Shown one piece after another: positions 37,075 through 45,840 of a stretch of DNA of 64,000 nucleotides. Position 1 is the first letter of the stretch. The number at the start of each line of letters is the position of its first letter. The notes below the pieces were generated by a model. It did not search any database, was not told the origin of the DNA, and was given only the letters and a program-made list of their open reading frames with translations. Origin of the DNA: Bog-756 sp963831535 (GTDB lineage Bacteria > Actinomycetota > Acidimicrobiia > Acidimicrobiales > RAAP-2); the NCBI GenBank assembly GCA_963831535.1, contig CAWHQP010000005.1, positions 248,001-312,000 on the forward strand, in the 5' to 3' direction. Both the position numbers and the translations under genes were made by a program.

Positions 37075-38871
37075 ATGGATCGAGTGCCGGTGGCCGAATG
37101 GGAGGGCCACGTCATCGTGTGCGGTCTCCAGGGGGTGGGCCTGCGGATGGTGGAGCAGCTCCACCAGGCCGGGGTCGACGTGGTGGTGGTGGACGAGGAC
37201 CCCGATCCCCGACTGGTCAGGATCGTCGAGGCCTGGGAGATCCCCTTCATCGTGGGGAGCCCCCGCATCGGTGGGTTCCTCGATCGGGCCGGCCTGGCCC
37301 GGGCCCGTGCGGTGGTCTGTGCCGAGCGCACCGAGGTCCAGACCCTGGAGACGGCGCTGCTGGTCAGCGAGCGCCGGCCGGACATCCGGGTGGTGGTGCA
37401 GCTGGCCAACGCGGCCGTGGGGGCGGCCGTGGGCGACGTCACCGGCCCGGGAACTGTCCTCGACGTGGCCTCCCTGGCCGCCCCGTCCATCGTGGAGGCC
37501 TGCCTCGGAAGCGACTCCTACCAGATCGAATTCGGGGGCACCCAGTTCATGACCTCGGAAGTGGAGGTGTCCCGGTTCGCCAGTCTGCGGGCTCTGTTCG
37601 GCGCCCTGGCCCCCATCGCCGTGGTCCCGGCCGACGGCTCGCCCACGGTGGCCTGCCCCGGTCGGGACTACCAGGTGCACGTGGGGGACAAGGTGACCGT
37701 CCTCGGAACGCCCGAGGAGCTGGAGGAGGCCGACATCCTGCCCCACAAGGCCGGCGACGACGGCTCGGGACTGCGGGTGCACCACCACCACACCGGGGCC
37801 GGCCTGCTGCAGCGGGTCGCCTCGCTCCTGGGTTCGGACGACAACAGCGCACTGCGCTTCGCCATCGTGGCCGCCTCCACCCTCATCGTGGTCTCCACGG
37901 TGATCCTGCGCACCTTCTACCGCATGCCCGGCGGCGGACACATGACCGTGCTCACCTCCCTCTACTTCACCGTGGAGACCATCTCCACGGTGGGCTACGG
38001 CGACTTCTCCTTCGCCAACCAGTCCACGGGTCTGCTGGTCTTCGGGATCTTCCTCATCGCCGCCGGGGCCACCTTGCTCACCACGGTGTTCGCCCTGATC
38101 ACCAACGTCCTGGTCACCTGGCGGATCCAGCAGTCCCTCGGCCGACAACAGCTGGTCGGACTGGAGGGGCACGTGGTGGTCATCGGCCTCGGGTCGGTGG
38201 GTATCCGGGTGCTCGAGGGCCTGCACAACGAGGGCCGTGAGGTCGTCGTGGTGGAGCGGAGCGAGAACAACCGGTTCCTCAACCAGGCCCGGGCCCTCGG
38301 GGCCCCCGTGCTCATCGCCGACTCCACCCAGCGCCAGACCCTGGAGGACGCCAACGTGCTTTCGGCCTCGGCGGTCGCCGTGCTCACCAGCGACGACCTG
38401 ACCAACATCGAAACCGGGCTGGCCGTCCGTGACTACCTCGGGGAGCGCTGGTTCAACGTGCCGGTCGTGCTGCGCGTCTTCGACCGCGAGCTGGGACACA
38501 CCGTCGAACACCACTTCGACTTCCGGCACGTGCGCTCCACCTCGGCCATCGCCGCACCCCGATTCGTGGGCGCCGCCCTGGGTCTCGACATCCTCGGCTC
38601 GTTCGATGTCGCTGAACAGGCCTTCCTCGTGGGACGGCTCACCGTCGCCCCGGGTCGCGGTCTCGACGGTCTGGCCATGGTGGACCTGCCCGCCCAGACC
38701 CGGGTCATCGCCCTCAGCCGCGCCGCCGACGGCGGGCGCCTCGAGCACCCACCCCGGCGGGACACCCGTTTCGCCCCCGGGGACCAGGCCTATGTCCTCG
38801 GACCCTACGAGGAGCTGCTCCGGGTGCTCCGGCACCAGCACGAAGGGGATGTCGGTTCGGTGACACCCTGA
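37075..38871 (+). CDS. Potassium channel with RCK domains on both sides of the pore
   Basis: 598 aa. An N-terminal TrkA-N/RCK Rossmann domain (GLQGVG, about 17-22) with an RCK-C-like part (to about 235) precedes helix 1 (about 262-283), the pore with selectivity filter TVGYGD (305-310) and helix 2 (about 320-348). A second RCK-N (GLGSVG, about 371-376) and RCK-C follow. MthK-type channels have only the C-terminal RCK. The gating ligand could be a nucleotide or cation. No partner gene is nearby. Confidence 0.88.
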   Translation: MDRVPVAEWEGHVIVCGLQGVGLRMVEQLHQAGVDVVVVDEDPDPRLVRIVEAWEIPFIVGSPRIGGFLDRAGLARARAVVCAERTEVQTLETALLVSERRPDIRVVVQLANAAVGAAVGDVTGPGTVLDVASLAAPSIVEACLGSDSYQIEFGGTQFMTSEVEVSRFASLRALFGALAPIAVVPADGSPTVACPGRDYQVHVGDKVTVLGTPEELEEADILPHKAGDDGSGLRVHHHHTGAGLLQRVASLLGSDDNSALRFAIVAASTLIVVSTVILRTFYRMPGGGHMTVLTSLYFTVETISTVGYGDFSFANQSTGLLVFGIFLIAAGATLLTTVFALITNVLVTWRIQQSLGRQQLVGLEGHVVVIGLGSVGIRVLEGLHNEGREVVVVERSENNRFLNQARALGAPVLIADSTQRQTLEDANVLSASAVAVLTSDDLTNIETGLAVRDYLGERWFNVPVVLRVFDRELGHTVEHHFDFRHVRSTSAIAAPRFVGAALGLDILGSFDVAEQAFLVGRLTVAPGRGLDGLAMVDLPAQTRVIALSRAADGGRLEHPPRRDTRFAPGDQAYVLGPYEELLRVLRHQHEGDVGSVTP

Positions 38872-38960
38872 GCGGCCAACGGGGGTCCGCCCTACGCCCG
38901 GTGGTCGTTCCGCCCCGCTGGGGAGGGCGGCGTGGCCAATTCATCGCAAAAGCACGCAGT

Positions 38961-39015
38961 GTTCGTGCTGAGTTCACCGCAGGTTTGCCGGACGTTCACT
39001 TCCGCTCGGTACGGT
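38961..39015 (+). promoter_or_regulatory. PHO box and -10 of the pst operon
   Basis: Four direct repeats start exactly 11 bp apart: GTTCGTG (38961), GTTCACC (38972), GTTTGCC (38983), GTTCACT (38994). They match the PhoP box unit of Streptomyces (GTTCACC with 4-bp spacers). Nine bases after the last unit comes TACGGT (39010-39015), a TAnnnT -10. The repeats overlap the -35 position, as expected for an activator. Confidence 0.8.
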
Positions 39016-39100
39016 CCTTGCGGGGCGTGGGATGCGCCCTGACCTCGTCCACCAGGGTCGAGCGTCAACGCAGCATCAACTCACGGAGGTTCGGGCACCA

Positions 39101-40273
39101 GTGGACTCAGACATGACCCCTCAGGCGACATCGGGGCCCCGGCGGAACAGGACGCTCGTGGCGGCGGCGTCTGTCCTCGCCGCAGGTGCCCTCCTCTCCA
39201 CGGTCGGCGCCTCGACCGCGGGGGCGGCGACCACACTCGCCGCCAACAACTCCGCCTACGTCAAGGCCGACGTGAAGGCGCCGGCGGCTACGCTGCAGGC
39301 CGCGGGCTCCACCTTCGTGCAGCCCTTCTTCACCAGTGCCTTCTACGCCTATACCGGCAAGAACCCCGGTGTGAAGGTCAACTACCAGGGTGTGGGCAGC
39401 GGCGACGGCATCACCGCCTTCCAGGCCGGAACGGTCGACTTCGCCGCCTCCGACGTGCCGATGGCCGCCGCCGACCTGGCCAAGGTGCCGGCCTCGTCCG
39501 GCCCAGTCATCCAGGTACCCGACACCCTCGGCGGTGTCACCGTCTCCTACGACCTCCCCGGTGTGAGCAAGCGGCTCCAACTCAACGCCACCACGTTGGC
39601 CGGCATCTTCCAGGGCACCATCAAGACCTGGAACGCCTCGGCCATCAAAGCCACCAACCCCGGCGTGAAGCTGCCGTCCAACGCCATCGTCCCCGAGGTG
39701 CGGGCCGACAGCTCCGGTACCACCTACATCTTCACCAACTACCTGAGCTCGGCGGCCGGTTCGGCGTGGACACTGGGGGTCAGCAAGACCGTCGCCTGGC
39801 CGGCGTCGGCGGTGCAGTCACCGCACAACACCGGTGTGGCGGCCAGCATCAAGTCCACGCCCTACTCCATCGGCTACGTGGAGCTGGCGTACGCCATCCA
39901 GAACCACTTCACTTACGCGGCCATCAAGAACAAGGCCGGTGTCTACGTGAGCCCGTCGCTGACGACCGTGGCCGCCGACGCCGCCACCAAGACCGGACTG
40001 TCGCCCACCAACTTCTCCATCGTGAACGGACCGGGCAAGGGCAGCTATCCCATCGCCGGCTACAGCTGGGCCATCCTGCTCCAGAAGCAGACCAACCCCA
40101 CCACCGGCGCGGCCACGGTCAAGGTGCTGGACTGGACCACCCACACCGGCGGTGGACAGAACCTGGCCGCCCAGCTCGACTACGTGCCGCTCCCCCCGGG
40201 AGTGCAGAACCAGGTGCGGACGACGCTGCTGACCGTGAAGGGCCCCAACGGCAAGGCCCTCCTCAACAAGTGA
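39101..40273 (+). CDS. pstS: Phosphate ABC transporter substrate-binding protein PstS
   Basis: 390 aa secreted phosphate-binding protein. Basic n-region (GPRRNRT), hydrophobic core and AGA cleavage-type site at about residue 40; there is no lipobox Cys, so it may not be a lipoprotein. Phosphate-loop motifs are AAGSTFVQPFF, GVGSGDGITAF and RADSSGTTYIFTNYL. The GTG at 39101 has GGAGGT 10 bases upstream; the ATG at 39113 would be 22 away. It is the first gene of pstSCAB, under a PHO box. Confidence 0.95.
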   Translation: MDSDMTPQATSGPRRNRTLVAAASVLAAGALLSTVGASTAGAATTLAANNSAYVKADVKAPAATLQAAGSTFVQPFFTSAFYAYTGKNPGVKVNYQGVGSGDGITAFQAGTVDFAASDVPMAAADLAKVPASSGPVIQVPDTLGGVTVSYDLPGVSKRLQLNATTLAGIFQGTIKTWNASAIKATNPGVKLPSNAIVPEVRADSSGTTYIFTNYLSSAAGSAWTLGVSKTVAWPASAVQSPHNTGVAASIKSTPYSIGYVELAYAIQNHFTYAAIKNKAGVYVSPSLTTVAADAATKTGLSPTNFSIVNGPGKGSYPIAGYSWAILLQKQTNPTTGAATVKVLDWTTHTGGGQNLAAQLDYVPLPPGVQNQVRTTLLTVKGPNGKALLNK

Positions 40274-40316
40274 GGGAGTCCGACCGTCCGATGAAGAGGT
40301 CCGGCCTCGGGCGGCC

Positions 40317-41312
40317 ATGACGGCCACGACTGGGGCGACACCGACGGGAGGGGCGAAGCGAGGCGGGCGCTTCGCCGTCTCCAACGGCAGCTACCGCCTG
40401 TTGCTGTCCGCGGTGATCGTCCTGTTCGTGGGGGTGGTGGCGTGGTACGTCATCTCGATCATCGTCCAGGCCCGGCCGGCCTTCTCCACGCTCGGCTTCT
40501 CCTGGATCATCCAGGAGACCTGGAATCCGAACAACCACCAGTTCGGCCTCCTCCCGTTCATCCTCGGCACGCTCGAGACGACGGCCATCGCCCTGGTGCT
40601 GGCCGTGCCCATCGGCCTCGGTACCGCCCTGGCCCTGGCCTACCTGGTCCCCCATCGGTTCCGGGCCGGGCTGTCCTCGGCCGTCGAGCTCCTGGCCGCC
40701 GTGCCCAGCGTGGTCTACGGCCTCTGGGGACTCATCGTGCTGGCCCCGCTGTTCCGTGAGCACGTCGAACCGTTCCTCACGTCGGTGCTGGGGTGGACGG
40801 GCCTGTTCAATGGGCCCGACGAGGGGGTCGGGCTGCTCCTGGCCGGGGTCATCCTCTTCATCATGATCCTCCCCACCATGGTGGCCATCTCCCGGGACGT
40901 CCTCGCCGTGGTGCCCAACGAGCAGGTCGAGGGGGCGATGGCCCTCGGCGCCACCCGGTGGCAGGTGCTCCGCAAGGTGGTGGTGCCCGGCTCGCGCACC
41001 GGGCTGCTGGGCGCCTTCACGCTGGCCACAGGGAGGGCCCTCGGGGAGACGGTGGCCGTGGCCCTGGTCATCGGTAACTCACCGTACATCGCCCACTCGG
41101 TCAAGAGCGCGGCGGCCACGTTGCCCTCGCTCATCGTGAACAACTTCGGTGAGGCCACCGGTACCGAGCTGAGCGCTCTGTTCGGCGCCGGCCTGGTCCT
41201 GTTGGTCATCGGCATCGCCGTGAACGCCACGGCCCGGATCCTGGTGCGGTCCTCGGCGCGTGCCGGTGGTGCCGGTGGGGCCACGTCGGCGGCCTCGGTG
41301 GCGGTGGCCTGA
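40317..41312 (+). CDS. pstC: Phosphate ABC transporter permease PstC
   Basis: 331 aa, six predicted helices. The EAA loop reads EGAMALGATRWQVLRKVVVPGS, where the permease docks PstB, and ATGRALGETVAVALVIGN follows. It ends in an ATGA overlap with pstA. It forms the channel with PstA for phosphate import. Confidence 0.96.
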   Translation: MTATTGATPTGGAKRGGRFAVSNGSYRLLLSAVIVLFVGVVAWYVISIIVQARPAFSTLGFSWIIQETWNPNNHQFGLLPFILGTLETTAIALVLAVPIGLGTALALAYLVPHRFRAGLSSAVELLAAVPSVVYGLWGLIVLAPLFREHVEPFLTSVLGWTGLFNGPDEGVGLLLAGVILFIMILPTMVAISRDVLAVVPNEQVEGAMALGATRWQVLRKVVVPGSRTGLLGAFTLATGRALGETVAVALVIGNSPYIAHSVKSAAATLPSLIVNNFGEATGTELSALFGAGLVLLVIGIAVNATARILVRSSARAGGAGGATSAASVAVA

Positions 41313-42226
41313 TGACCACGCTCAGCTTTGACGCATCGGCCGATCCGATCATCCAGCGGCGGCGCCAGATCCAGGGCGTGGCCGCCGCCTCGCTCAAGCG
41401 TCGCAAGGTCTACTCGCGAGTCGCCGTCGGCCTGTGCTGGGCGGCCCTGTGCATCGCCATCGTGCCGCTGATCGCCGTGGTGGCCTATGTGGTGATCAAG
41501 GGCCTGCCCGCCTGGAACGTCGACTTCTTCACCCAGGTCACCGTGCCCGAGGGCATCCCCGGGGGAGGGGTGTGGAACGCCATCGTGGGCACGGTGGAGA
41601 TCGGCCTCATCGCCACGGCGGTGACCGTCCCGGTGGGACTGCTGTGCGGGCTGTTCCTGGCCGAGTCTGACGGGAAGATGGCGGCCGCCATCCGGTTCAC
41701 AGCCGACGTGATGACCGGCGTGCCGTCCATCACCATCGGCATCTTCGGCTACATCGCCATCGTGAGGAACTTCGGCGGCTACAGCGGCCTGGCCGGCGCC
41801 TTCGCCATCGGCATCATCATGCTGCCGGTGATCATGCGGGCCGGCGAGACCGCCATCCGGGGCGTGCCGGCTCATCTGAGCGAGGCCGGACTGGCCCTCG
41901 GGGCCCGGAGGGCCACTATCGCCCGCCGGGTGGTGGTCCCGGCCGCCCTGCCCGGCATCATCACCGGGGTCCTGCTGGCCGTGGCCCGGGGGCTGGGTGA
42001 GACGGCTCCTCTCCTGCTGACCATCTTCGGCAACCAGTACCTCCAGTGGAACCCGACCCAGCCCATGGAGGCCCTGCCCATCCTCATCTACAACAACAGC
42101 AGCCAGCCCTACCCCGACCTCCTGCAGGTGGCCTGGGGCGCCGCCCTGTTGCTGATGGTGATCGTCCTGATACTGAGCGTGGGAAGCCGTGTGCTCGCGG
42201 CACGAATGCAAAGGGAGAGACGATGA
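41312..42226 (+). CDS. pstA: Phosphate ABC transporter permease PstA
   Basis: 304 aa permease partner of PstC with about six helices. SITIGIFGYIAIV and the EAA loop SEAGLALGARRATIARRVVVP are present, then ARGLGETAPLLLTIFGN. Its start overlaps pstC and its stop overlaps pstB (ATGA both times), so the three are translationally coupled. Confidence 0.96.
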   Translation: MTTLSFDASADPIIQRRRQIQGVAAASLKRRKVYSRVAVGLCWAALCIAIVPLIAVVAYVVIKGLPAWNVDFFTQVTVPEGIPGGGVWNAIVGTVEIGLIATAVTVPVGLLCGLFLAESDGKMAAAIRFTADVMTGVPSITIGIFGYIAIVRNFGGYSGLAGAFAIGIIMLPVIMRAGETAIRGVPAHLSEAGLALGARRATIARRVVVPAALPGIITGVLLAVARGLGETAPLLLTIFGNQYLQWNPTQPMEALPILIYNNSSQPYPDLLQVAWGAALLLMVIVLILSVGSRVLAARMQRERR

Positions 42227-43077
42227 TTGATCCGGCCGCCACCCCACCCGCCACGGAAGGGCTCTCCTTGAATACCGCACAAGTGCTGTTGGAACCACCC
42301 ATCGGCCGTCCCGTCATGACCCTGGACGACGTGTCGGTGGCCTTCGCCGGGCGCACGGCGGTGCGCGACGTGAGCTTCGAGGTCCACGAAGGGGAGATCA
42401 CCGCCCTCATCGGCCCTTCGGGTTCGGGCAAGACCACCCTCCTGCGCTCCCTCAACCGCATGCACGACACCGTGCGGTCGGCCCGGGTGGGCGGGAGGAT
42501 CATGCTCGGTGAGCTCGACGTCAACGCCCACTCCACCGACGCCACGCTGCTACGGAGCCGGGTGGGGATGGTGTTCCAGCGGCCCAACCCGTTCCCCACC
42601 ATGAGCATCTACGAGAACGCCGTGGCCGGGCTCAAGTTCAACGGCGTGCGGAAGAAGTCGCTGCTGGACGAGGCGGCGGAGTCGGCGCTCATCGGTGCCG
42701 CCCTGTGGGACAGCGTGCGGGACCGCCTGAAGGCCCACGCCTCCACCCTCTCGGGCGGCGAGCAGCAGCGTCTGTGCATCGCTCGGGCGCTGGCCGTGGA
42801 GCCCGAGGTGCTGTTGATGGACGAGCCCACCTCGGCGCTCGACCCGATCGCCACCAAGCGGATCGAGGAGCTGGTGGGCGAGCTCAAGCACCGGGTGACC
42901 ATCATCATCGTCACCCACAACATGCAGCAGGCCATGCGGGTGTCCGACCGGTGCGCCTTCCTGCTGATGGGCGAGGACAAGGCCGGCGAGCTCATCGAGT
43001 TCGGCCCGACGGCCAAGCTGTTCAGCGAGCCGACCGACCCGCGCACCCTGGACTACGTGAACGGCCGGTTCGGTTAG
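42223..43077 (+). CDS. pstB: Phosphate ABC transporter ATPase PstB
   Basis: 284 aa. Walker A GPSGSGKTT (about 67-75), Q-loop VFQRPNPFPTMS, signature LSGGEQQRLCIA, Walker B VLLMDEPTSALDP and H-loop IVTHNMQQA. A roughly 30-residue N-terminal extension precedes the ABC domain. Its stop overlaps by about four bases the 3' end of the convergent response-regulator gene. No phoU is present after it. Confidence 0.96.
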   Translation: MIDPAATPPATEGLSLNTAQVLLEPPIGRPVMTLDDVSVAFAGRTAVRDVSFEVHEGEITALIGPSGSGKTTLLRSLNRMHDTVRSARVGGRIMLGELDVNAHSTDATLLRSRVGMVFQRPNPFPTMSIYENAVAGLKFNGVRKKSLLDEAAESALIGAALWDSVRDRLKAHASTLSGGEQQRLCIARALAVEPEVLLMDEPTSALDPIATKRIEELVGELKHRVTIIIVTHNMQQAMRVSDRCAFLLMGEDKAGELIEFGPTAKLFSEPTDPRTLDYVNGRFG

Positions 43078-43911
43078 GCCCGCAACGGTCGTCTGCTCTC
43101 GTCGAGGATCCGTGCGGCCTCCGGACGGGGAGGGGGTGGAGGCTCAGGCGCACCGTCGGGATCGATGCGGAATCCCACGCCCCGTACGGTCACGATGTAG
43201 CGCGGGCTCGGCCGGGTCGGGCTCGAGTTTGGCCCGCAGCCGATGGATGTGGGTGTCCAGGGTGCGGCTGTCCGACAGGTACCGGTCGGGCCAGAGCAGG
43301 TCGATCAGCTCATCCCGGGTCCGTACCCACCGCGGTGGGGACAACAGCACGGCCAGCAGGTCGAATTCGCGCCGGGACAGGTGGGTCCGGACCCCGGCCA
43401 CGGCGACCTCCCGGCGCACGAAGTCAACGGTCACCGATCCGAAGGTCGTGAGCGGGGCGATGCCGTTCCCGGTGACACCGGGCGCCGACGCCACGTCGAC
43501 GGGGTCCGTCTCCGCCTCGGTGCCGTCCGGGGGTGAAACCCTGCGGAGGATGGCGTGCATCCGGGCCACCAGCTCGCGCAGGCGGAACGGTTTGGTCACG
43601 TAGCCCGACGCCCCCAGCTCGAAGCCGAGGACGACATCCAGTTCGGCGTCGACGGCGCTGACCAGCACGATGGGCACCCGGGACACCTCCCGCATGCGGC
43701 GGCACACCTCGATGCCCCGCATTCCCGGCAGCAGGATATCGAGCAGGACGATGTCGGGGGGGCGTTCGGTGAAGGTGCGCAGGGCCTCGGCGCCGTCGGT
43801 GGCCACCTCGACGGCGAAGCCCTCCCGACCGAGGCCCGAGACCAGGGCCTGCCGGTAGGACTCCTCGTCCTCGACCACGAGGACCCTGATGCGCTCGCCT
43901 TCGGTGACCAT
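43074..43911 (-). CDS. RegX3/PhoP-like response regulator (frame break near 43205)
   Basis: OmpR-type regulator. The receiver (about 1-120) has the acidic pair in VLVVEDEES, phospho-acceptor Asp in IVLLDILLPG, VLVSA and TKPF. The winged-helix C-terminus has FDLLAVLLSPPRWVRTRDEL and SRTLDTHIHRLRAKLEPD. One extra base in the GGG at 43204-43206 breaks the frame; removing it restores RYIVTVRGVGFRIDPDGAPE and a stop at 43074, about 278 aa. The ATG at 43911 has GGAGGTG upstream. Placement beside pst and a PHO box in its own promoter point to phosphate control. No sensor kinase is adjacent. Confidence 0.88.
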
Positions 43912-43934
43912 GAGCCGGCTACACCTCCGCACGG

Positions 43935-44000
43935 AGAGTAAGCAGGGCAGGTGAACGGTGGACGACCGACGGGCGACACCGGGGTGATCATTGGGTGAAC
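43935..44000 (-). promoter_or_regulatory. PHO box and -10 of the response-regulator gene
   Basis: Read on the minus strand, five units start every 11 bp: GTTCACC (44000), GATCACC (43989), TGTCGCC (43978), GGTCGTC (43967), GTTCACC (43956). Nine bases after the last unit is TACTCT (43940-43935), a TAnnnT -10. The geometry is the same as at pstS, so the regulator probably activates its own gene. Confidence 0.75.
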
Positions 44001-44062
44001 GTTGCGCGGCATCGGCCGTCTTCCCAGGTCAGCGGCCTTTCATGCCGGTACCGAGGCCCGGA

Positions 44063-44431
44063 TCAGAGGGCCGATCCCACGGCCAGACCGAGGGCCGCCG
44101 CCCCGAGGCCGAGGCCGAGGCTGGCGACCACGTTGAGCGTCGCCGGCCGCCAACGGTCGGCCTCGGCCAGGCGTGCGGCGTCGAAGGCGAAGGTGGAGAA
44201 CGTGGTGTAGGCGCCGATGAGGCCGGTTCCGGCCACGGTGAGCCAGGTGGCCGACACCCCGTCGTGCAGGGCCGAACCGGTGAGGACTCCGAGGACGAAG
44301 GAGCCGCTGACGTTGATGACCAGGGTGCCGAACGGGAAGGCGCCTGCGGACCGGCGTTGGACCACGTGGTCCACCAGGTACCGGAGGACCGCCCCGCACG
44401 CCCCAGCCACCATTACGCCCACCACGATCAC
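44063..44431 (-). CDS. crcB: Fluoride channel CrcB/Fluc, subunit 1
   Basis: 122 aa, four helices. Family motifs AGACGAVLRYLV, FPFGTLVINVSGSFVLG (with the channel Asn) and GLIGAYTTFSTFAFD. The GTG start overlaps the stop of the upstream crcB (GTGA). Two adjacent crcB genes usually encode a heterodimeric fluoride exporter. Confidence 0.93.
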   Translation of the reverse strand: MIVVGVMVAGACGAVLRYLVDHVVQRRSAGAFPFGTLVINVSGSFVLGVLTGSALHDGVSATWLTVAGTGLIGAYTTFSTFAFDAARLAEADRWRPATLNVVASLGLGLGAAALGLAVGSAL

Positions 44432-44934
44432 GTCGGGACCTCGTCGGAGCCGGGTGGCCGGGTGAGCGAGTCCAGGTCGTCCGGGTCGGGTATGGGTCGG
44501 TTGCGGGGCACGGGGAGCAGGCGACCGCGCGCCAGGGTCATCCCCAGGGTGGCGGCTGCGATGCCCGCCACCAATGACGCCACGACATAGCCGGCGGCCA
44601 GGGCGCTGTGGCCGTGCTCCGCCCGCTGGACGGTCTCGACGGCCAGGGTGGAGAACGTCGTGAAGCCACCGCAGAACCCGATTGCGGCGAAGGGGCGCAC
44701 GAAGCGGGTCGGGGGCCACCGTTCCACCACCAGGGTCACGATGAGGCCGAGCAGGAACGAACCGACCACATTGACGGTGAAGGTGGCCCACGGGAACCCG
44801 GCTGAAGAGACCACCACGGCCCGCTCGGTGCCGTAGCGGGCCAGGGTGCCGAGGGCCCCCCCGACGGCGATGGCCGCCAGGCGCACCGGGGCCTCGGGGA
44901 CCGTCGGCTCCGGGCCCGTTCCCGTTGACGGCAT
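44428..44934 (-). CDS. crcB: Fluoride channel CrcB/Fluc, subunit 2
   Basis: 168 aa, four helices plus a polar N-terminus and a 30-residue Pro/Asp-rich C-terminal tail not seen in subunit 1. Motifs: GGALGTLARYGTERA, FPWATFTVNVVGSFLLG and GFCGGFTTFSTLAVE. The ATG at 44934 has AAGGAG (44945-44940) 5 bases upstream; a longer frame to 44982 is open but lacks a site and would cover the riboswitch-controlled region. Confidence 0.92.
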   Translation of the reverse strand: MPSTGTGPEPTVPEAPVRLAAIAVGGALGTLARYGTERAVVVSSAGFPWATFTVNVVGSFLLGLIVTLVVERWPPTRFVRPFAAIGFCGGFTTFSTLAVETVQRAEHGHSALAAGYVVASLVAGIAAATLGMTLARGRLLPVPRNRPIPDPDDLDSLTRPPGSDEVPT

Positions 44935-44968
44935 CGTGGCTCCTTCCGGTCTCGCGTCTCGTGCTCTT

Positions 44969-45024
44969 CCGGTAGGAGTCATCAGCCGGTGCCGGCGGTT
45001 AGGGCGAACTCCATCGCCGGCACG
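44969..45024 (-). promoter_or_regulatory. Fluoride riboswitch (crcB motif)
   Basis: Minus-strand RNA upstream of the crcB pair fits the crcB motif: GGCGATGGAGTTCGCC, then TAACCGCCGG, a CCGG-CA-CCGG hairpin and CTGATGACTCCTACCGG. The pseudoknot pairs GGAGU with ACUCC exactly. The CUCCU strand (44978-44974) is also complementary to the Shine-Dalgarno AGGAG (44944-44940). Fluoride-stabilised pseudoknotting would therefore free the ribosome-binding site (inferred mechanism). Confidence 0.9.
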
Positions 45025-45126
45025 ATTCTACGACACGGCATCCCGGTAGGCAGGAATCCCGGGGTGGCCCCCGGGGCGCGCACCGGCTCGGCCGGCGTCG
45101 GCGGCGAGGCTCGGGTGACGCGGCCC

Positions 45127-45840
45127 TTACGGCTTGAAGCGGTAGCCGATGCCCCGTACCGTGAGGACGTGCCGGGGTTCGGCCGGGGTGAGCTCGACCT
45201 TCTTGCGCAGCCGCTTGACGTGGGTGTCGAGGGTCCGGCTGTCCGCCTTGGTGCGGTCCCGCCAGATCCGTTCCATGCACTGGGTGCGCGTGACCACGTT
45301 GCCCGACTCGGACACCAGCAGGGTCAGCAGGTCGAACTCCTTGCGGGACAGCTCGATCTCCTGGCCGCGGACCACCACCTGACGGAGGGGGACGTCGATA
45401 CGCACCGGCCCCAGGTCGTAGACGCTGACCGGTGGATCGACCACCGGGGTGGTCGAGGGACTCCCCACCCGGCGCAGGACGGCCCGGATGCGGGCGGTCA
45501 GCTCGCGGGGGCGCGGGGGCTTGATGATGTGGTCGGCCGCCCCGGCCTCGAGGGCCACGACGGCATCGAGCTCGTCGTGTCGTGCGGTGACCATGATCAC
45601 CGGCGCCGAGGAGATGGAGCAGATTCGACGGTAGACCGACAGGCCCTGGGCATCGCCCAGCTCCATGGCCAGGAGGACGAGGGAGGGATGGGCTGCTGCC
45701 GCCTGGGCCACGCCCTCGGACCCGTCGGCCGCCATGACCACGTCGAAACCCTCCACGGAGAGGGTGGCGGCCAACCATTCACGGGACTGGGCGTCGTCGT
45801 CGATGATCAGGATGGTCGGATGACCCTCCGGGGGGAGCAT
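45127..45840 (-). CDS. OmpR-family response regulator lacking the phospho-acceptor Asp
   Basis: 237 aa from the ATG at 45840 (GAGGA nearby; a GTG at 45873 is an alternative). The receiver keeps the acidic pair (IDDD, residues 13-16), the Thr (MVTAR) and the Lys (IIKPP), but the position of the phospho-acceptor Asp holds Ala58 (LVLLAMELGD). The winged-helix domain is intact: EFDLLTLLVSESGNVVTRTQ, SRTLDTHVKRLRKKVE and VLTVRGIGYRFKP. It is probably an atypical, phosphorylation-independent regulator. No kinase gene is adjacent. Confidence 0.9.
   Translation of the reverse strand: MLPPEGHPTILIIDDDAQSREWLAATLSVEGFDVVMAADGSEGVAQAAAAHPSLVLLAMELGDAQGLSVYRRICSISSAPVIMVTARHDELDAVVALEAGAADHIIKPPRPRELTARIRAVLRRVGSPSTTPVVDPPVSVYDLGPVRIDVPLRQVVVRGQEIELSRKEFDLLTLLVSESGNVVTRTQCMERIWRDRTKADSRTLDTHVKRLRKKVELTPAEPRHVLTVRGIGYRFKP

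Noticed and set aside
36916..38841. A minus-strand open frame extending lon to 1445 aa
   Set aside because: It is antisense to the K+ channel gene, and the lon start at 36915 has a strong ribosome-binding site.
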